In this document: one piece after another, positions 36,796 to 51,100 of the stretch | Layout: each line of letters begins with the position of its first letter | Position numbering within the stretch: position 1 is the stretch's first letter | NCBI GenBank assembly: GCA_014843695.1 | Contig: CM026390.1 | Coordinates: 11,944,904-12,008,903, forward strand | Length of the DNA stretch: 64,000 nucleotides | Source: Archivesica marissinica | Lineage: Eukaryota; Mollusca; Bivalvia; Venerida; Vesicomyidae | Reading direction: 5' to 3' | Notes under the pieces: model-generated | The model's database searches: none | The model's input: only the letters and a program-made list of their open reading frames with translations | Told to the model about the DNA's origin: nothing | Program-made: the position numbers and the translations under genes

Positions 36796-37136
36796 GTAAA
36801 TTGAATATCGGATGCAGATATCAAATTAAGTATTTAATAGATGAGGATTTCTGTTTTAATAATTATGTGTCTTATTTGCATACTATTCTGCTTACCTTTA
36901 ATAATCACTTTTCGTTTACGTTGAAAAGTTTATATAACAGCGTCAAAAACACATTATGTATGACAGGTGATTACATCCCGTGACTGAGATGGTATGTCCG
37001 GCCAAGTCAAAATTGAAACCTGTTCACTAAGCTGATAGAAAGAGTATTAAAGGAAGCTAGTCCAGTCACCTCAATCTAAATGCAGTCATCGATGTACATG
37101 TGGCTGCTAGGAACACCTGTTATTTTTTAAATCTCT
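36796..37136. other. Chibby intron, start
   Basis: AT-rich intronic sequence with no exon. It ends in aggaacacctgtt just before SINE-B, which is the same motif that forms the 17-bp repeat after the SINE. Confidence 0.55.
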
Positions 37137-37348
37137 ATTTTACAACGATTGCAAAACAAGTTTTAACAACTTATATTAATCACTCTCGTTGGCGCGGATG
37201 AAAGCGTAATTGTGGTCATTCATGTGGGAGGAAACCGGAGAAAACCCACCCTGTCTGATTTGGCGACCACCATACCATCTCACATACTTCCCAGTCCGAG
37301 GATCGAACCCGGGTTGCATTGGTGACCACTGCACTAATAGGAAAGCCA
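37137..37348 (-). mobile_element. SINE-B copy
   Basis: It matches 29157-29415: tail ttttacaacgattgc and tattaatcactctcgttggc, central block gtgggaggaaaccggag, box B inverse aggatcgaacccgggttgc, and a shortened head. Confidence 0.75.
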
Positions 37349-37349
37349 C

Positions 37350-37440
37350 CTGTCCACCAGGAACACCTGTCCACCAGGAACACCTATACACCAGGAACAC
37401 CTATACACCAGGAACACCTATACACCAGGAACACCTGTGG
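37350..37440. repeat. 17-bp minisatellite at SINE-B edge
   Basis: Five units of caccaggaacacctata or the gtc variant. The core aggaacacctgt occurs once on the other side of the SINE (about 37110-37121), so the array appears to have expanded from the SINE target sequence. Confidence 0.75.
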
Positions 37441-37554
37441 AGTTACTGTAATTTTATATAGCATTTATTGTGTATAAGTTATAGTATAACAATAAGCTCC
37501 TTGTCATTCATAAAATATCCAATGAATGTGATCGGAAACCTCTTCAATTCTCCA

Positions 37555-37690
37555 TTAACCCAACATCACAGGCCTCTCAATAGGCTTACAAAATATGTAG
37601 ATCCAGATGAGCCGTTTGGATAAATGAACTGGTCCAACTGTAATTTTCTTATTAAATTATTGGTCTGATAATATCATGCACCAGTCCATG
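37555..37690 (+). mobile_element. TTAA MITE, second copy, running into satellite 5
   Basis: It starts with ttaaccc at 37555 and follows the inverse of 27349-27589: cctctcaataggcttacaaa, tagatccagatgagcc, then a deletion of the central hairpin, then ggtctgataatatcatgcac. It ends in the terminal segment cagtccatgtcagttacgtg, which becomes the 37-bp repeat unit. The distal TTAA is not seen because the array runs into the gap. Confidence 0.75.
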
Positions 37691-40600
37691 TCAGTTACGT
37701 GGGGTTGAATGGGTGCACCAGTCCATGTCAGTTACGTGGGGTTGAATGGGTGCACCAGTCCATGTCAGTTACGTGGGGTTGAATGGGTGCACCAGTCCAT
37801 GTCAGTTACGTGGGGTTGAATGGGTGCACCAGTCCATGTCAGTTACGTGGGGTTGAATGGGTGCACCAGTCCATGTCAGTTATTGGGGTTGAATGGGTGC
37901 ACCAGTCCATGTCAGTTACGTGGGGTTGAATGGGTGCACCAGTCCATGTCAGTTACTTGGGGTTGAATGGGTGCACCAGTCCATGTCAGTTACTTGGGGT
38001 TGAATGGGTGCACCAGTCCATGTCAGTTACTTGGGGTTGAATGGGTGCACCAGTCCATGTCAGTTACTTGGGGTTGAATGGGTGCACCAGTCCATGTCAG
38101 TTACTTGGGGTTGAATGGGTGCACCAGTCCATGTCAGTTACTTGGGTTGAATGGGTGCACCAGTCCATGTCAGTTACTTGGGGTTGAATGGGTGCACCAG
38201 TCCATGTCAGTTACTTGGGGTTGAATGGGTGCACCAGTCCATGTCAGTTACTTGGGGTTGAATGGGTGCACCAGTCCATGTCAGTTACTTGGGGTTGAAT
38301 GGGTGCACCAGTCCATGTCAGTTACTTGGGGTTGAATGGGTGCACCAGTCCATGTCAGTTACTTGGGGTTGAATGGGTGCACCAGTCCATGTCAGTTACT
38401 TGGGGTTGAATGGGTGCACCAGTCCATGTCAGTTACTTGGGGTTGAATGGGTGCACCAGTCCATGTCAGTTACGTGGGGTTGAATGGGTGCACCAGTCCA
38501 TGTCAGTTACTTGGGGTTGAATGGGTGCACCAGTCCATGTCAGTTACTTGGGGTTGAATGGGTGCACCAGTCCATGTCAGTTACTTGGGGTTGAATGGGT
38601 GCACCAGTCCATGTCAGTTACTTGGGGTTGAATGGGTGCACCAGTCCATGTCAGTTACTTGGGGTTGAATGGGTGCACCAGTCCATGTCAGTTACTTGGG
38701 GTTGAATGGGTGCACCAGTCCATGTCAGTTACGTGGTGTTGAATGGGTGCACCAGTCCATGTCAGTTACTTGGGGTTGAATGGGTGCACCAGTCCATGTC
38801 AGTTACGTGGGGTTGAATGGGTGCACCAGTCCATGTCAGTTACGTGGGGTTGAATGGGTGCACCAGTCCATGTCAGTTACTTGGGGTTGAATGGGTGCAC
38901 CAGTCCATGTCAGTTACTTGGGGTTGAATGGGTGCACCAGTCCATGTCAGTTACTTGGGGTTGAATGGGTGCACCAGTCCATGTCAGTTACTTGGGGTTG
39001 AATGGGTGCACCAGTCCATGTCAGTTACTTGGGGTTGAATGGGTGCACCAGTCCATGTCAGTTACTTGGGGTTGAATGGGTGCACCAGTCCATGTCAGTT
39101 ACTTGGTGTTGAATGGGTGCACCAGTCCATGTCAGTTACTTGGGGTTGAATGGGTGCACCAGTCCATGTCAGTTACTTGGGGTTGAATGGGTGCACCAGT
39201 CCATGTCAGTTACTTGGGGTTGAATGGGTGCACCAGTCCATGTCAGTTACTTGGGGTTGAATGGGTGCACCAGTCCATGTCAGTTACTTGGGGTTGAATG
39301 GGTGCACCAGTCCATGTCAGTTACTTGGGGTTGAATGGGTGCACCAGTCCATGTCAGTTACTTGGGGTTGAATGGGTGCACCAGTCCATGTCAGTTACTT
39401 GGGGTTGAATGGGTGCACCAGTCCATGTCAGTTACTTGGGGTTGAATGGGTGCACCAGTCCATGTCAGTTACTTGGGGTTGAATGGGTGCACCAGTCCAT
39501 GTCAGTTACTTGGGGTTGAATGGGTGCACCAGTCCATGTCAGTTACTTGGTGTTGAATGGGTGCACCAGTCCATGTCAGTTACTTGGGGTTGAATGGGTG
39601 CACCAGTCCATGTCAGTTACTTGGGGTTGAATGGGTGCACCAGTCCATGTCAGTTACTTGGGGTTGAATGGGTGCACCAGTCCATGTCAGTTACTTGGTG
39701 TTGAATGGGTGCACCAGTCCATGTCAGTTACTTGGGGTTGAATGGGTGCACCAGTCCATGTCAGTTACTTGGGGTTGAATGGGTGCACCAGTCCATGTCA
39801 GTTACTTGGGGTTGAATGGGTGCACCAGTCCATGTCAGTTACTTGGGGTTGAATGGGTGCACCAGTCCATGTCAGTTACTTGGGGTTGAATGGGTGCACC
39901 AGTCCATGTCAGTTACTTGGGGTTGAATGGGTGCACCAGTCCATGTCAGTTACTTGGGGTTGAATGGGTGCACCAGTCCATGTCAGTTACTTGGGGTTGA
40001 ATGGGTGCACCAGTCCATGTCAGTTACTTGGGGTTGAATGGGTGCACCAGTCCATGTCAGTTACTTGGGGTTGAATGGGTGCACCAGTCCATGTCAGTTA
40101 CTTGGGGTTGAATGGGTGCACCAGTCCATGTCAGTTATGTGGGGTTGAATGGGTGCACCAGTCCATGTCAGTTACTTGGGGTTGAATGGGTGCACCAGTC
40201 CATGTCAGTTACTTGGGGTTGAATGGGTGCACCAGTCCATGTCAGTTACTTGGGGTTGAATGGGTGCACCAGTCCATGTCAGTTACTTGGGGTTGAATGG
40301 GTGCACCAGTCCATGTCAGTTACTTGGGGTTGAATGGGTGCACCAGTCCATGTCAGTTACTTGGGGTTGAATGGGTGCACCAGTCCATGTCAGTTACTTG
40401 GGGTTGAATGGGTGCACCAGTCCATGTCAGTTACTTGGGGTTGAATGGGTGCACCAGTCCATGTCAGTTACTTGGGGTTGAATGGGTGCACCAGTCCATG
40501 TCAGTTACTTGGGGTTGAATGGGTGCACCAGTCCATGTCAGTTACTTGGGGTTGAATGGGTGCACCAGTCCATGTCAGTTACTTGGGGTTGAATGGGTGC

Positions 40601-41140
40601 ACCAGTCCATGTCAGTTACTTGGGGTTGAATGGGTGCACCAGTCCATGTCAGTTACTTGGGGTTGAATGGGTGCACCAGTCCATGTCAGTTACTTGGTGT
40701 TGAATGGGTGCACCAGTCCATGTCAGTTACTTGGGGTTGAATGGGTGCACCAGTCCATGTCAGTTACTTGGTGTTGAATGGGTGCACCAGTCCATGTCAG
40801 TTACTTGGGGTTGAATGGGTGCACCAGTCCATGTCAGTTACTTGGGGTTGAATGGGTGCACCAGTCCATGTCAGTTACTTGGGGTTGAATGGGTGCACCA
40901 GTCCATGTCAGTTACTTGGGGTTGAATGGGTGCACCAGTCCATGTCAGTTACTTGGGGTTGAATGGGTGCACCAGTCCATGTCAGTTACTTGGGGTTGAA
41001 TGGGTGCACCAGTCCATGTCAGTTACTTGGGGTTGAATGGGTGCACCAGTCCATGTCAGTTACTTGGGGTTGAATGGGTGCACCAGTCCATGTCAGTTAC
41101 TTGGGGTTGAATGGGTGCACCAGTCCATGTCAGTTACTTG
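37680..41140. repeat. Satellite 5: 37-bp tandem array
   Basis: About 93 nearly identical units of gtgcaccagtccatgtcagt and tacttggggttgaatgg. The first units mostly read tacgtgg and later ones tacttgg; rare forms have ggtgttg. The unit is the terminal segment of the TTAA MITE. The array runs into the assembly gap, so its true length is unknown. Confidence 0.97.
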
Positions 41141-42140
41141 NNNNNNNNNNNNNNNNNNNNNNNNNNNNNNNNNNNNNNNNNNNNNNNNNNNNNNNNNNNN
41201 NNNNNNNNNNNNNNNNNNNNNNNNNNNNNNNNNNNNNNNNNNNNNNNNNNNNNNNNNNNNNNNNNNNNNNNNNNNNNNNNNNNNNNNNNNNNNNNNNNNN
41301 NNNNNNNNNNNNNNNNNNNNNNNNNNNNNNNNNNNNNNNNNNNNNNNNNNNNNNNNNNNNNNNNNNNNNNNNNNNNNNNNNNNNNNNNNNNNNNNNNNNN
41401 NNNNNNNNNNNNNNNNNNNNNNNNNNNNNNNNNNNNNNNNNNNNNNNNNNNNNNNNNNNNNNNNNNNNNNNNNNNNNNNNNNNNNNNNNNNNNNNNNNNN
41501 NNNNNNNNNNNNNNNNNNNNNNNNNNNNNNNNNNNNNNNNNNNNNNNNNNNNNNNNNNNNNNNNNNNNNNNNNNNNNNNNNNNNNNNNNNNNNNNNNNNN
41601 NNNNNNNNNNNNNNNNNNNNNNNNNNNNNNNNNNNNNNNNNNNNNNNNNNNNNNNNNNNNNNNNNNNNNNNNNNNNNNNNNNNNNNNNNNNNNNNNNNNN
41701 NNNNNNNNNNNNNNNNNNNNNNNNNNNNNNNNNNNNNNNNNNNNNNNNNNNNNNNNNNNNNNNNNNNNNNNNNNNNNNNNNNNNNNNNNNNNNNNNNNNN
41801 NNNNNNNNNNNNNNNNNNNNNNNNNNNNNNNNNNNNNNNNNNNNNNNNNNNNNNNNNNNNNNNNNNNNNNNNNNNNNNNNNNNNNNNNNNNNNNNNNNNN
41901 NNNNNNNNNNNNNNNNNNNNNNNNNNNNNNNNNNNNNNNNNNNNNNNNNNNNNNNNNNNNNNNNNNNNNNNNNNNNNNNNNNNNNNNNNNNNNNNNNNNN
42001 NNNNNNNNNNNNNNNNNNNNNNNNNNNNNNNNNNNNNNNNNNNNNNNNNNNNNNNNNNNNNNNNNNNNNNNNNNNNNNNNNNNNNNNNNNNNNNNNNNNN
42101 NNNNNNNNNNNNNNNNNNNNNNNNNNNNNNNNNNNNNNNN
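41141..42140. other. Assembly gap (1000 N)
   Basis: A run of exactly 1000 N joins two unrelated tandem arrays. The round size suggests a gap of unknown length. ORFs predicted across it are artefacts. Confidence 0.99.
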
Positions 42141-45100
42141 ATATACTCGACGTGTCTATCTCTACATACATTCTCAATCAAGTCCACTACATATATACAT
42201 ATATACTCGACGTGTCTATCTCTACATACATTCCCAATCATGTCCACTACATATATACTCGACGTGTCTATCTCTACATACATTCTCAATCAAGTCCACT
42301 ACATATATACATATATACTCGACGTATCTATCTCTACATACATTCTCAATCATGTTCACTACATATATACTCGACGTGTCTATCTCTACATACATTCTCA
42401 ATCATGTCCACTACATATATACTTTCGACGTGTCTATCTCTACATACATTCTCAATCAAGTCCACTACATATATACATATATACTCGACGTGTCTATCTC
42501 TACATACATTCTCAATCATGTCCACTACATATATACTCGACGTGTCTATCTCTACATACATTCTCAATCATGTCCACTACATATATAGATATTACTCGAC
42601 GTGTCTATCTCTACATACATTCTCAATCATGTCCACTACATATATACTCGACGTGTCTATCTCTACATACATTCTCAATCAAGTCCACTACATATATACT
42701 CGTCGTATCTATCTCTACATACATTCTAATCAAGTCCACTACTATATACTCGACGTGTCTATCTCTACATACATTCTCAATCATGTTCACTACATATATA
42801 CTCGACGTGTCTATCTCTACATACATTCTCAATCATGTCCACTACATATATACATATATACTCGACGTGTCTATCTCTACATACAGTCTCAATAAAGTCC
42901 ACTACATATATACATATATACACGACGTGTCTATCTCTACATACATTCCCAATCAAGTCCACTACATATATACTCGACGTGTCTATCTCTACATACATTC
43001 TCAATCAAGTCCACTACATATATACATATATACACGACGTGTCTATCTCTACATACATTCTCAATCAAGTCCACTACATATATACATATATACTCGACGT
43101 GTCTATCTCTACATACATTCTCAATCATGTCCACTACATATATACATATATACCGACGTGTCTATCTCTACATACATTCTCAATCAAGTCCACTACATAT
43201 ATACATATATACACGACGTGTCTATCTCTACATACATTCCCAATCAAGTCCACTACATATATACTCGACGTGTCTATCTCTACATACATTCTCAATCAAG
43301 TCCACTACATATATACATATATACACGACGTGTCTATCTCTACATACATTCCCAATCAAGTCCACTACATATATACATATATACACGACGTGTCTATCTC
43401 TACATACATTCTCAATCATGTCCACTACATATATACATATATACTCGACGTGTCTATCTCTACATACATTCTCAATCATGTCCACTACATATATACTCGA
43501 CGTGTCTATCTCTACATACATTCTCAATCATGTCCACTACATATATACTCGACGTGTCTATCTCTACATACATTCTCAATCATGTCCACTACATATATAC
43601 TCGACGTGTCTATCTCTACATACATTCTCAATCAAGTCCACTACATATATACATTTACCGACGTGTCTATCTCTACATACATTCTCAATCAAGTCCACTA
43701 CATATATACATATATACACGACGTGTCTATCTCTACATACATTCCCAATCAAGTCCACTACATATATACTCGACGTGTCTATCTCTACATACATTCTCAA
43801 TCAAGTCCACTACATATATACATATATACACGACGTGTCTATCTCTACATACATTCTCAATCAAGTCCACTACATATATACATATATACTCGACGTGTCT
43901 ATCTCTACATACATTCTCAATCATGTCCACTACATATATACATATATACTCGACGTGTCTATCTCTACATACATTCTCAATCATGTCCACTACATATATA
44001 CTCGACGTGTCTATCTCTACATACATTCTCAATCAAGTCCACTACATATATACATATATACACGACGTGTCTATCTCTACATACATTCCCAATCAAGTCC
44101 ACTACATATATACTCGACGTGTCTATCTCTACATACATTCTCAATCAAGTCCACTACATATATACATATATACACGACGTGTCTATCTCTACATACATTC
44201 CCAATCAAGTCCACTACATATATACTCGACATGTCTATCTCTACATACATTCTCAATCAAGTCCACTACATATATACATATACACGACGTGTCTATCTCT
44301 ACATACATTCTCAATCATGTCCACTACATATATACATATATACTCGACGTGTCTATCTCTACATACATTCCCAATCAAGTCCACTACATATATACTCGAC
44401 GTGTCTATCTCTACATACATTCTCAATCAAGTCCACTACATATATACATATATACACGACGTGTCTATCTCTACATACATTCTCAATCATGTCCACTACA
44501 TATATACATATATACTCGACGTGTCTATCTCTACATACATTCTCAATCATGTCCACTACATATATACATATATACTCGACGTGTCTATCTCTACATACAT
44601 TCTCAATCATGTCCACTACATATATACATATATACTCGACGTGTCTATCTCTACATACATTCTCAATCATGTCCACTACATATATACATATATACTCGAC
44701 GTGTCTATCTCTACATACATTCTCAATCATGTCCACTACATATATACTCGACGTGTCTATCTCTACATACATTCTCAATCAAGTCCACTACATATATACA
44801 TATATACTCGACGTGTCTATCTCTACATACATTCCCAATCATGTCCACTACATATATACTCGACGTGTCTATCTCTACATACATTCTCAATCAAGTCCAC
44901 TACATATATACATATATACTCGACGTATCTATCTCTACATACATTCTCAATCATGTTCACTACATATATACTCGATGTGTCTATCTCTACATACATTATC
45001 AATCAAGTCCACTACATATATACATATATGCACGACGTGTCTATCTCTACATACATTCCCAATCAAGTCCACTACATATATACTCGACATGTCTATCTCT

Positions 45101-48100
45101 ACATACATTCTCAATCAAGTCCACTACATATATATATATACTCGTCGTGTCTATCTCTACATACATTCTCAATCAAGTCCACTACATATATACATATATA
45201 CTCGACGTATCTATCTCTACATACATTCTCAATCATGTTCACTACATATATACTCGACGTGTCTATCTCTACATACATTCTCAATCATGTCCACTACATA
45301 TATACATATATACTCGACGTGTCTATCTCTATATACAGTCTCAATAAAGTCCACTACATATATACATATATACACGACGTGTCTATCTCTACATACATTC
45401 CCAATCAAGTCCACTACATATATACTCGACGTGTCTATCTCTACATACATTCTCAATCAAGTCCACTACATATATACATATATACACGAGGTGTCTATCT
45501 CTACATACATTCCCAATCAAGTCCACTACATATATACTCGACATGTCTATCTCTACATACATTCTCAATCAAGTCCACTACATATATACATATATACACG
45601 ACGTGTCTATCTCTACATACATTCTCAATCAAGTCCACTACATATATACATATATATACGACGTGTCTATCTATACATACATTCCCAATCAAGTCCACTA
45701 CATATATACTCGACATGTCTATCTCTACATACATTCTCAGTCAAGTCCACTACATATATACATATATACACGACGTGTCTATCTATACATACATTCCCAA
45801 TCAAGTCCACTAAATATATACTCGACATGTCTATCTCTACATACATTCTCAGTCAAGTCCACTACATATATACATATATACTCGACGTATATATCTCTAC
45901 ATACATTCTCAATCATGTCCACTACATATATACTCGACGTGTCTATCTCTACATACATTCTCAATCATGTCCACTACATATATACTCGACGTGTCTATAT
46001 CTACATACATTCTTAATCATGTCCACTACACATATATACTCGACGTATCTATCTCTACATACATTCTCAATCATGTCCACTATATATATACTCGACGTAT
46101 CTATCTCTACATACATTCTCAATCATGTCCACTACATATATACTCGACGTATCTATCACTACATACATTCTCAATCATGTCCACTACATATATACTCGAC
46201 GTATCTATCTCTACATACATTCTCAATCATGTCCACTACATATATACATATATACACGACGTGTCTATCTCTACATACATTCCCAATCAAGTCCACTACA
46301 TATATACTCGACGTGTCTATCTCTACATACATTCCCAATCAAGTCCACTACATATATACATATATACATATATACTCGATGTGTCCATCTCTACATACAT
46401 TCCCAATCAAGTCCACTACATATATACATATATACTCGACGTGTCTATCTCTACATACATTCTCAATCATGTCCACTACATATAAACATATATACTCGAC
46501 GTGTCTATCTCTACATACATTCTCAATCATGTCCACTACATATATACATATATACTCGACGTGTCTATCTCTACATACATTCTCAATCAAGTCCACTACA
46601 TATATACATATATACACGACGTGTCTATCTCTACATATATTCTCAATCATGTCCACTACATATATACTCGACGTGTCTATATGTACATACATTCTCAATC
46701 ATGTCCACTACATATATACTCGACGTGTCTATCTCTACATACATTCCCAATCATGTCCACTACATATATACTCGACGTATTTATCTCTACATACATTCTC
46801 AATCAAGTCCACTACATATATACTAGACATGTCTATCTCTACATACATTCTCAATCATGTTCACTACATATATACTCGACGTGTCTATCTCTACATACAT
46901 TCTCAATCATGTCCACTACATATATACATATATACTCGACGTGTCTATCTCTACATACAGTCTCAATAAAGTCCACTACATATATGCATATATACACGAC
47001 GTGTCTATCTCTACATACATTCCCAATCAAGTCCACTACATATATACTCGACGTGTCTATCTCTACATACATTCCCAATCAAGTCCACTACATATATACT
47101 CGACGTGTCTATCTCTACATACATTCTCAATCAAGTCCACTACATATATACATATATACACGACGTGTCTATCTCTACATCCATTCTCAATCAAGTCCAC
47201 TACATATATACATATATACTCGACGTGTCTATCTCTACATACATTCTCAATCATGTCCACTACATATATACATATATACCCGACGTGTCTATCTCTACAT
47301 ACATTCTCAATAAAGTCCACTACATATATACATATATACACGACGTGTCTATCTCTACATACATTCCCAATCAAGTCCACTACATATATACTCGACGAGT
47401 CTATCTCTACATACATTCTCAATCAAGTCCACTACATATATACATATATACACGACGTGTCTATCTCTACATACATTCCCAATCAAGTCCACTACATATA
47501 TACTCGACATGTCTATCTCTATATACATTCTCAATCAAGTCCACTACATATATACATATATTCACGACGTGTCTATCTCTACATACATTCTCAATCAAGT
47601 CCACTACATATATACATATATACACGACGTGTCTATCTCTACATACATTCTCAATCATGTCCACTACATATATACATATATACTCGACGTATCTATCTCT
47701 ACATGCATTCTCAATCATGTCCACTACATATATACTCGATGTATCTATCTCTACATACATTCTCAATCATGTCCACTACATATATACTCGACGTGTCTAT
47801 CTCTACATACATTCTCAATCATGTCCACTACATATATACTCGACGTGTCTATCTCTACATACATTCTCAATAAAGTCCACTACATATATACATATATACA
47901 CGACGTGTCTATCTCTACATACATTTCCAATCAAGTCCACTACATATATACTCGACGGGTCTATCTCTACATACATTCTCAATCAAGTCCACTACATATA
48001 TACACGACGTGTCTATCTCTACATACATTCCCAATCAAGTCCACTACATATATACTCGATATGTCTATCTCTATATACATTCTCAATCAAGTCCACTACA

Positions 48101-51100
48101 TATATACATATATACACGACGTGTCTATCTCTACATACATTCTCAATCATGTCCACTACATATATACATATATACTCGACGTGTCTATCTCTACATACAT
48201 TCTCAATCATGTCCACTACACATATACATATATACTCGACGTGTCTATCTCTACATACATTCTCAATCAAGTCCACTACATATATACATATATACTCGAC
48301 GTATCTATCTCTACATACATTCTCAATCATGTTCACTACATATATACTCGACGTGTCTATCTCTACATACATTCTATATCATGTCCACTACATATATACA
48401 TATATACTCGACGTGTCTATCTCTACATACAGTCTCAATAAAGTCCACTACATATATACATATATACTCGACGTATCTATCTCTACATACATTCTCAATC
48501 ATGTCCACTACATATATACTCGACGTATCTATCTCTACATACATTCTCAATCATGTCCACTACATATATAGATATTTACTCGACGTGTCTATCTCTACAT
48601 ACATTCTCAATCATGTCCACTACATATATACTCGACGTGTCTATCTCTACATACATTCTCAATCATGTCCACTACATATATACTCGTCGTATCTATCTCT
48701 ACATACATTCTCAATCAAGTCCACTACATATATACTCGACATGTCTATCTCTACATACATTCTCAATCATGTTCACTACATATATACTCGACGTGTCTAT
48801 CTCTACATACATTCTCAATCATGTCCACTACATATATACATATATACTCGACGTGTCTATCTCTACATACAGTCTCAATAAAGTCCACTACATATATACA
48901 TATATACACGACGTGTCTATCTCTACATACATTCCCAATCAAGTCCACTACATATATACTCGACGTGTCTATATCTACATACATTCTCAATCAAGTCCAC
49001 TACATATATACATATATACACGACGTGTCTATCTCTACATCCATTCTCAATCAAGTCCACTACATATATACATATATACTCGACGTGTCTATCTCTACAT
49101 ACATTCTCAATCATGTCCACTACATATATACATATATACCCGACGTGTCTATCTCTACATAAAGTCTCAATAAAGTCCACTACATATATACATATATACA
49201 CGACGTGTCTATCTCTACATACATTCCCAATCAAGTCCACTACATATATACTCGACGAGTCTATCTCTACATACATTCTCAATCAAGTCCACTACATATA
49301 TACATATATACACGACGTGCCTATCTCTACATACATTCCCAATCAAGTCCACTACATATATACTCGACATGTCTATCTCTATATACATTCTCAATCAAGT
49401 CCACTACATATATACATATATTCACGACGTGTCTATCTCTACATACATTCTCAATCAAGTCCACTACATATATACATATATACACGACGTGTCTATCTCT
49501 ACATACATTCTCAATCATGTCCACTACATATATACATATATACTCGACGTATCTATCTCTACATGCATTCTCAATCATGTCCACTACATATATACTCGAT
49601 GTATCTATCTCTACATACATTCTCAATCATGTCCACTACATATATACTCGACGTGTCTATCTATACATACATTCTCAATCATGTCCACTACATATATACT
49701 CGACGTGTCTATCTCTACATACATTCTCAATCATGTCCACTACATATATACATATATACCCGACGTGTCTATCTCTACATACAGTCTCAATAAAGTCCAC
49801 TACATATATACATATATACACGACGTGTCTATCTCTACATACATTTCCAATCAAGTCCACTACATATATACTCGACGTGTCTATCTCTACATACATTCTC
49901 AATCAAGTCCACTACATATATACATATATACATCGACGTGTCTATCTCTACATACATTCCCAATCAAGTCCACTACATATATACTCGACGTGTCTATCTC
50001 TACATACATTCTCAATCATGTCCACTACATATATACATATATACTCGACGTGTCTATCTCTACATACATTCTCAATCATGTCCACTACAATATATATATA
50101 CTCGACGTGTCTATCTCTACATACATTCTCAATCAAGTCCACTACATATATACATATATACTCGACGTGTCTATCTCTACATACATTCTCAATCATGTTC
50201 ACTACATATATACTCGACGTGTCTATCTCTACATACATTCTCAATCATGTCCACTACATATATACATATATACACGACGTGTCTATCTCTACATACATTC
50301 TCAATCAAGTCCACTACATATATACATATATACACGACGTGTCTATCTCTACATACATTCCCAATCAAGTCCACTACATATATACTCGACGTGTCTATCT
50401 CTACATACATTCTCAATCAAGTCCACTACACATATATACTCGACGTGTCTATCTCTACATACATTCCCAATCAAGTCCACTACATATATACTCGACATGT
50501 CTATCTCTACATACATTCTCAATCAAGTCCACTACATATATACATATATACACGACGTGTCTATCTCTACATACATTCTCAATCAAGTCCACTACATATA
50601 TACATATATACTCGACGTGTCTATCTCTACATACATTCTCAATCATGTCCACTACATATATACTATATACTCGACGTGTCTATCTCTACATACATTCCCA
50701 ATCAAGTCCACTACATATATACATATATACACGACGTGTCTATCTCTACATACATTCCCAATCAAGTCCACTACATATATACTCGAGTGTCTATCTCTAC
50801 ATACATCTCAATAAGTCCACTACATATATACATATATACCGACGTGTTATCTCTACATACATTCCAATCGTCCACTACATATATACCGACGTGTCTATCT
50901 CTACATACATTCTCAATCATGTCCACTACATATATACTCGACGTGTCTATCTCTACATACATTCTCAATCAAGTCCACTACATATATACTCTCGACGTGT
51001 CTACTCTACATACATTCTCAATCAAGTCCACTACATATATACATATATACTCGACGTATCTATCTCTACATACATTCTCAATCATGTCCACTACATATAT

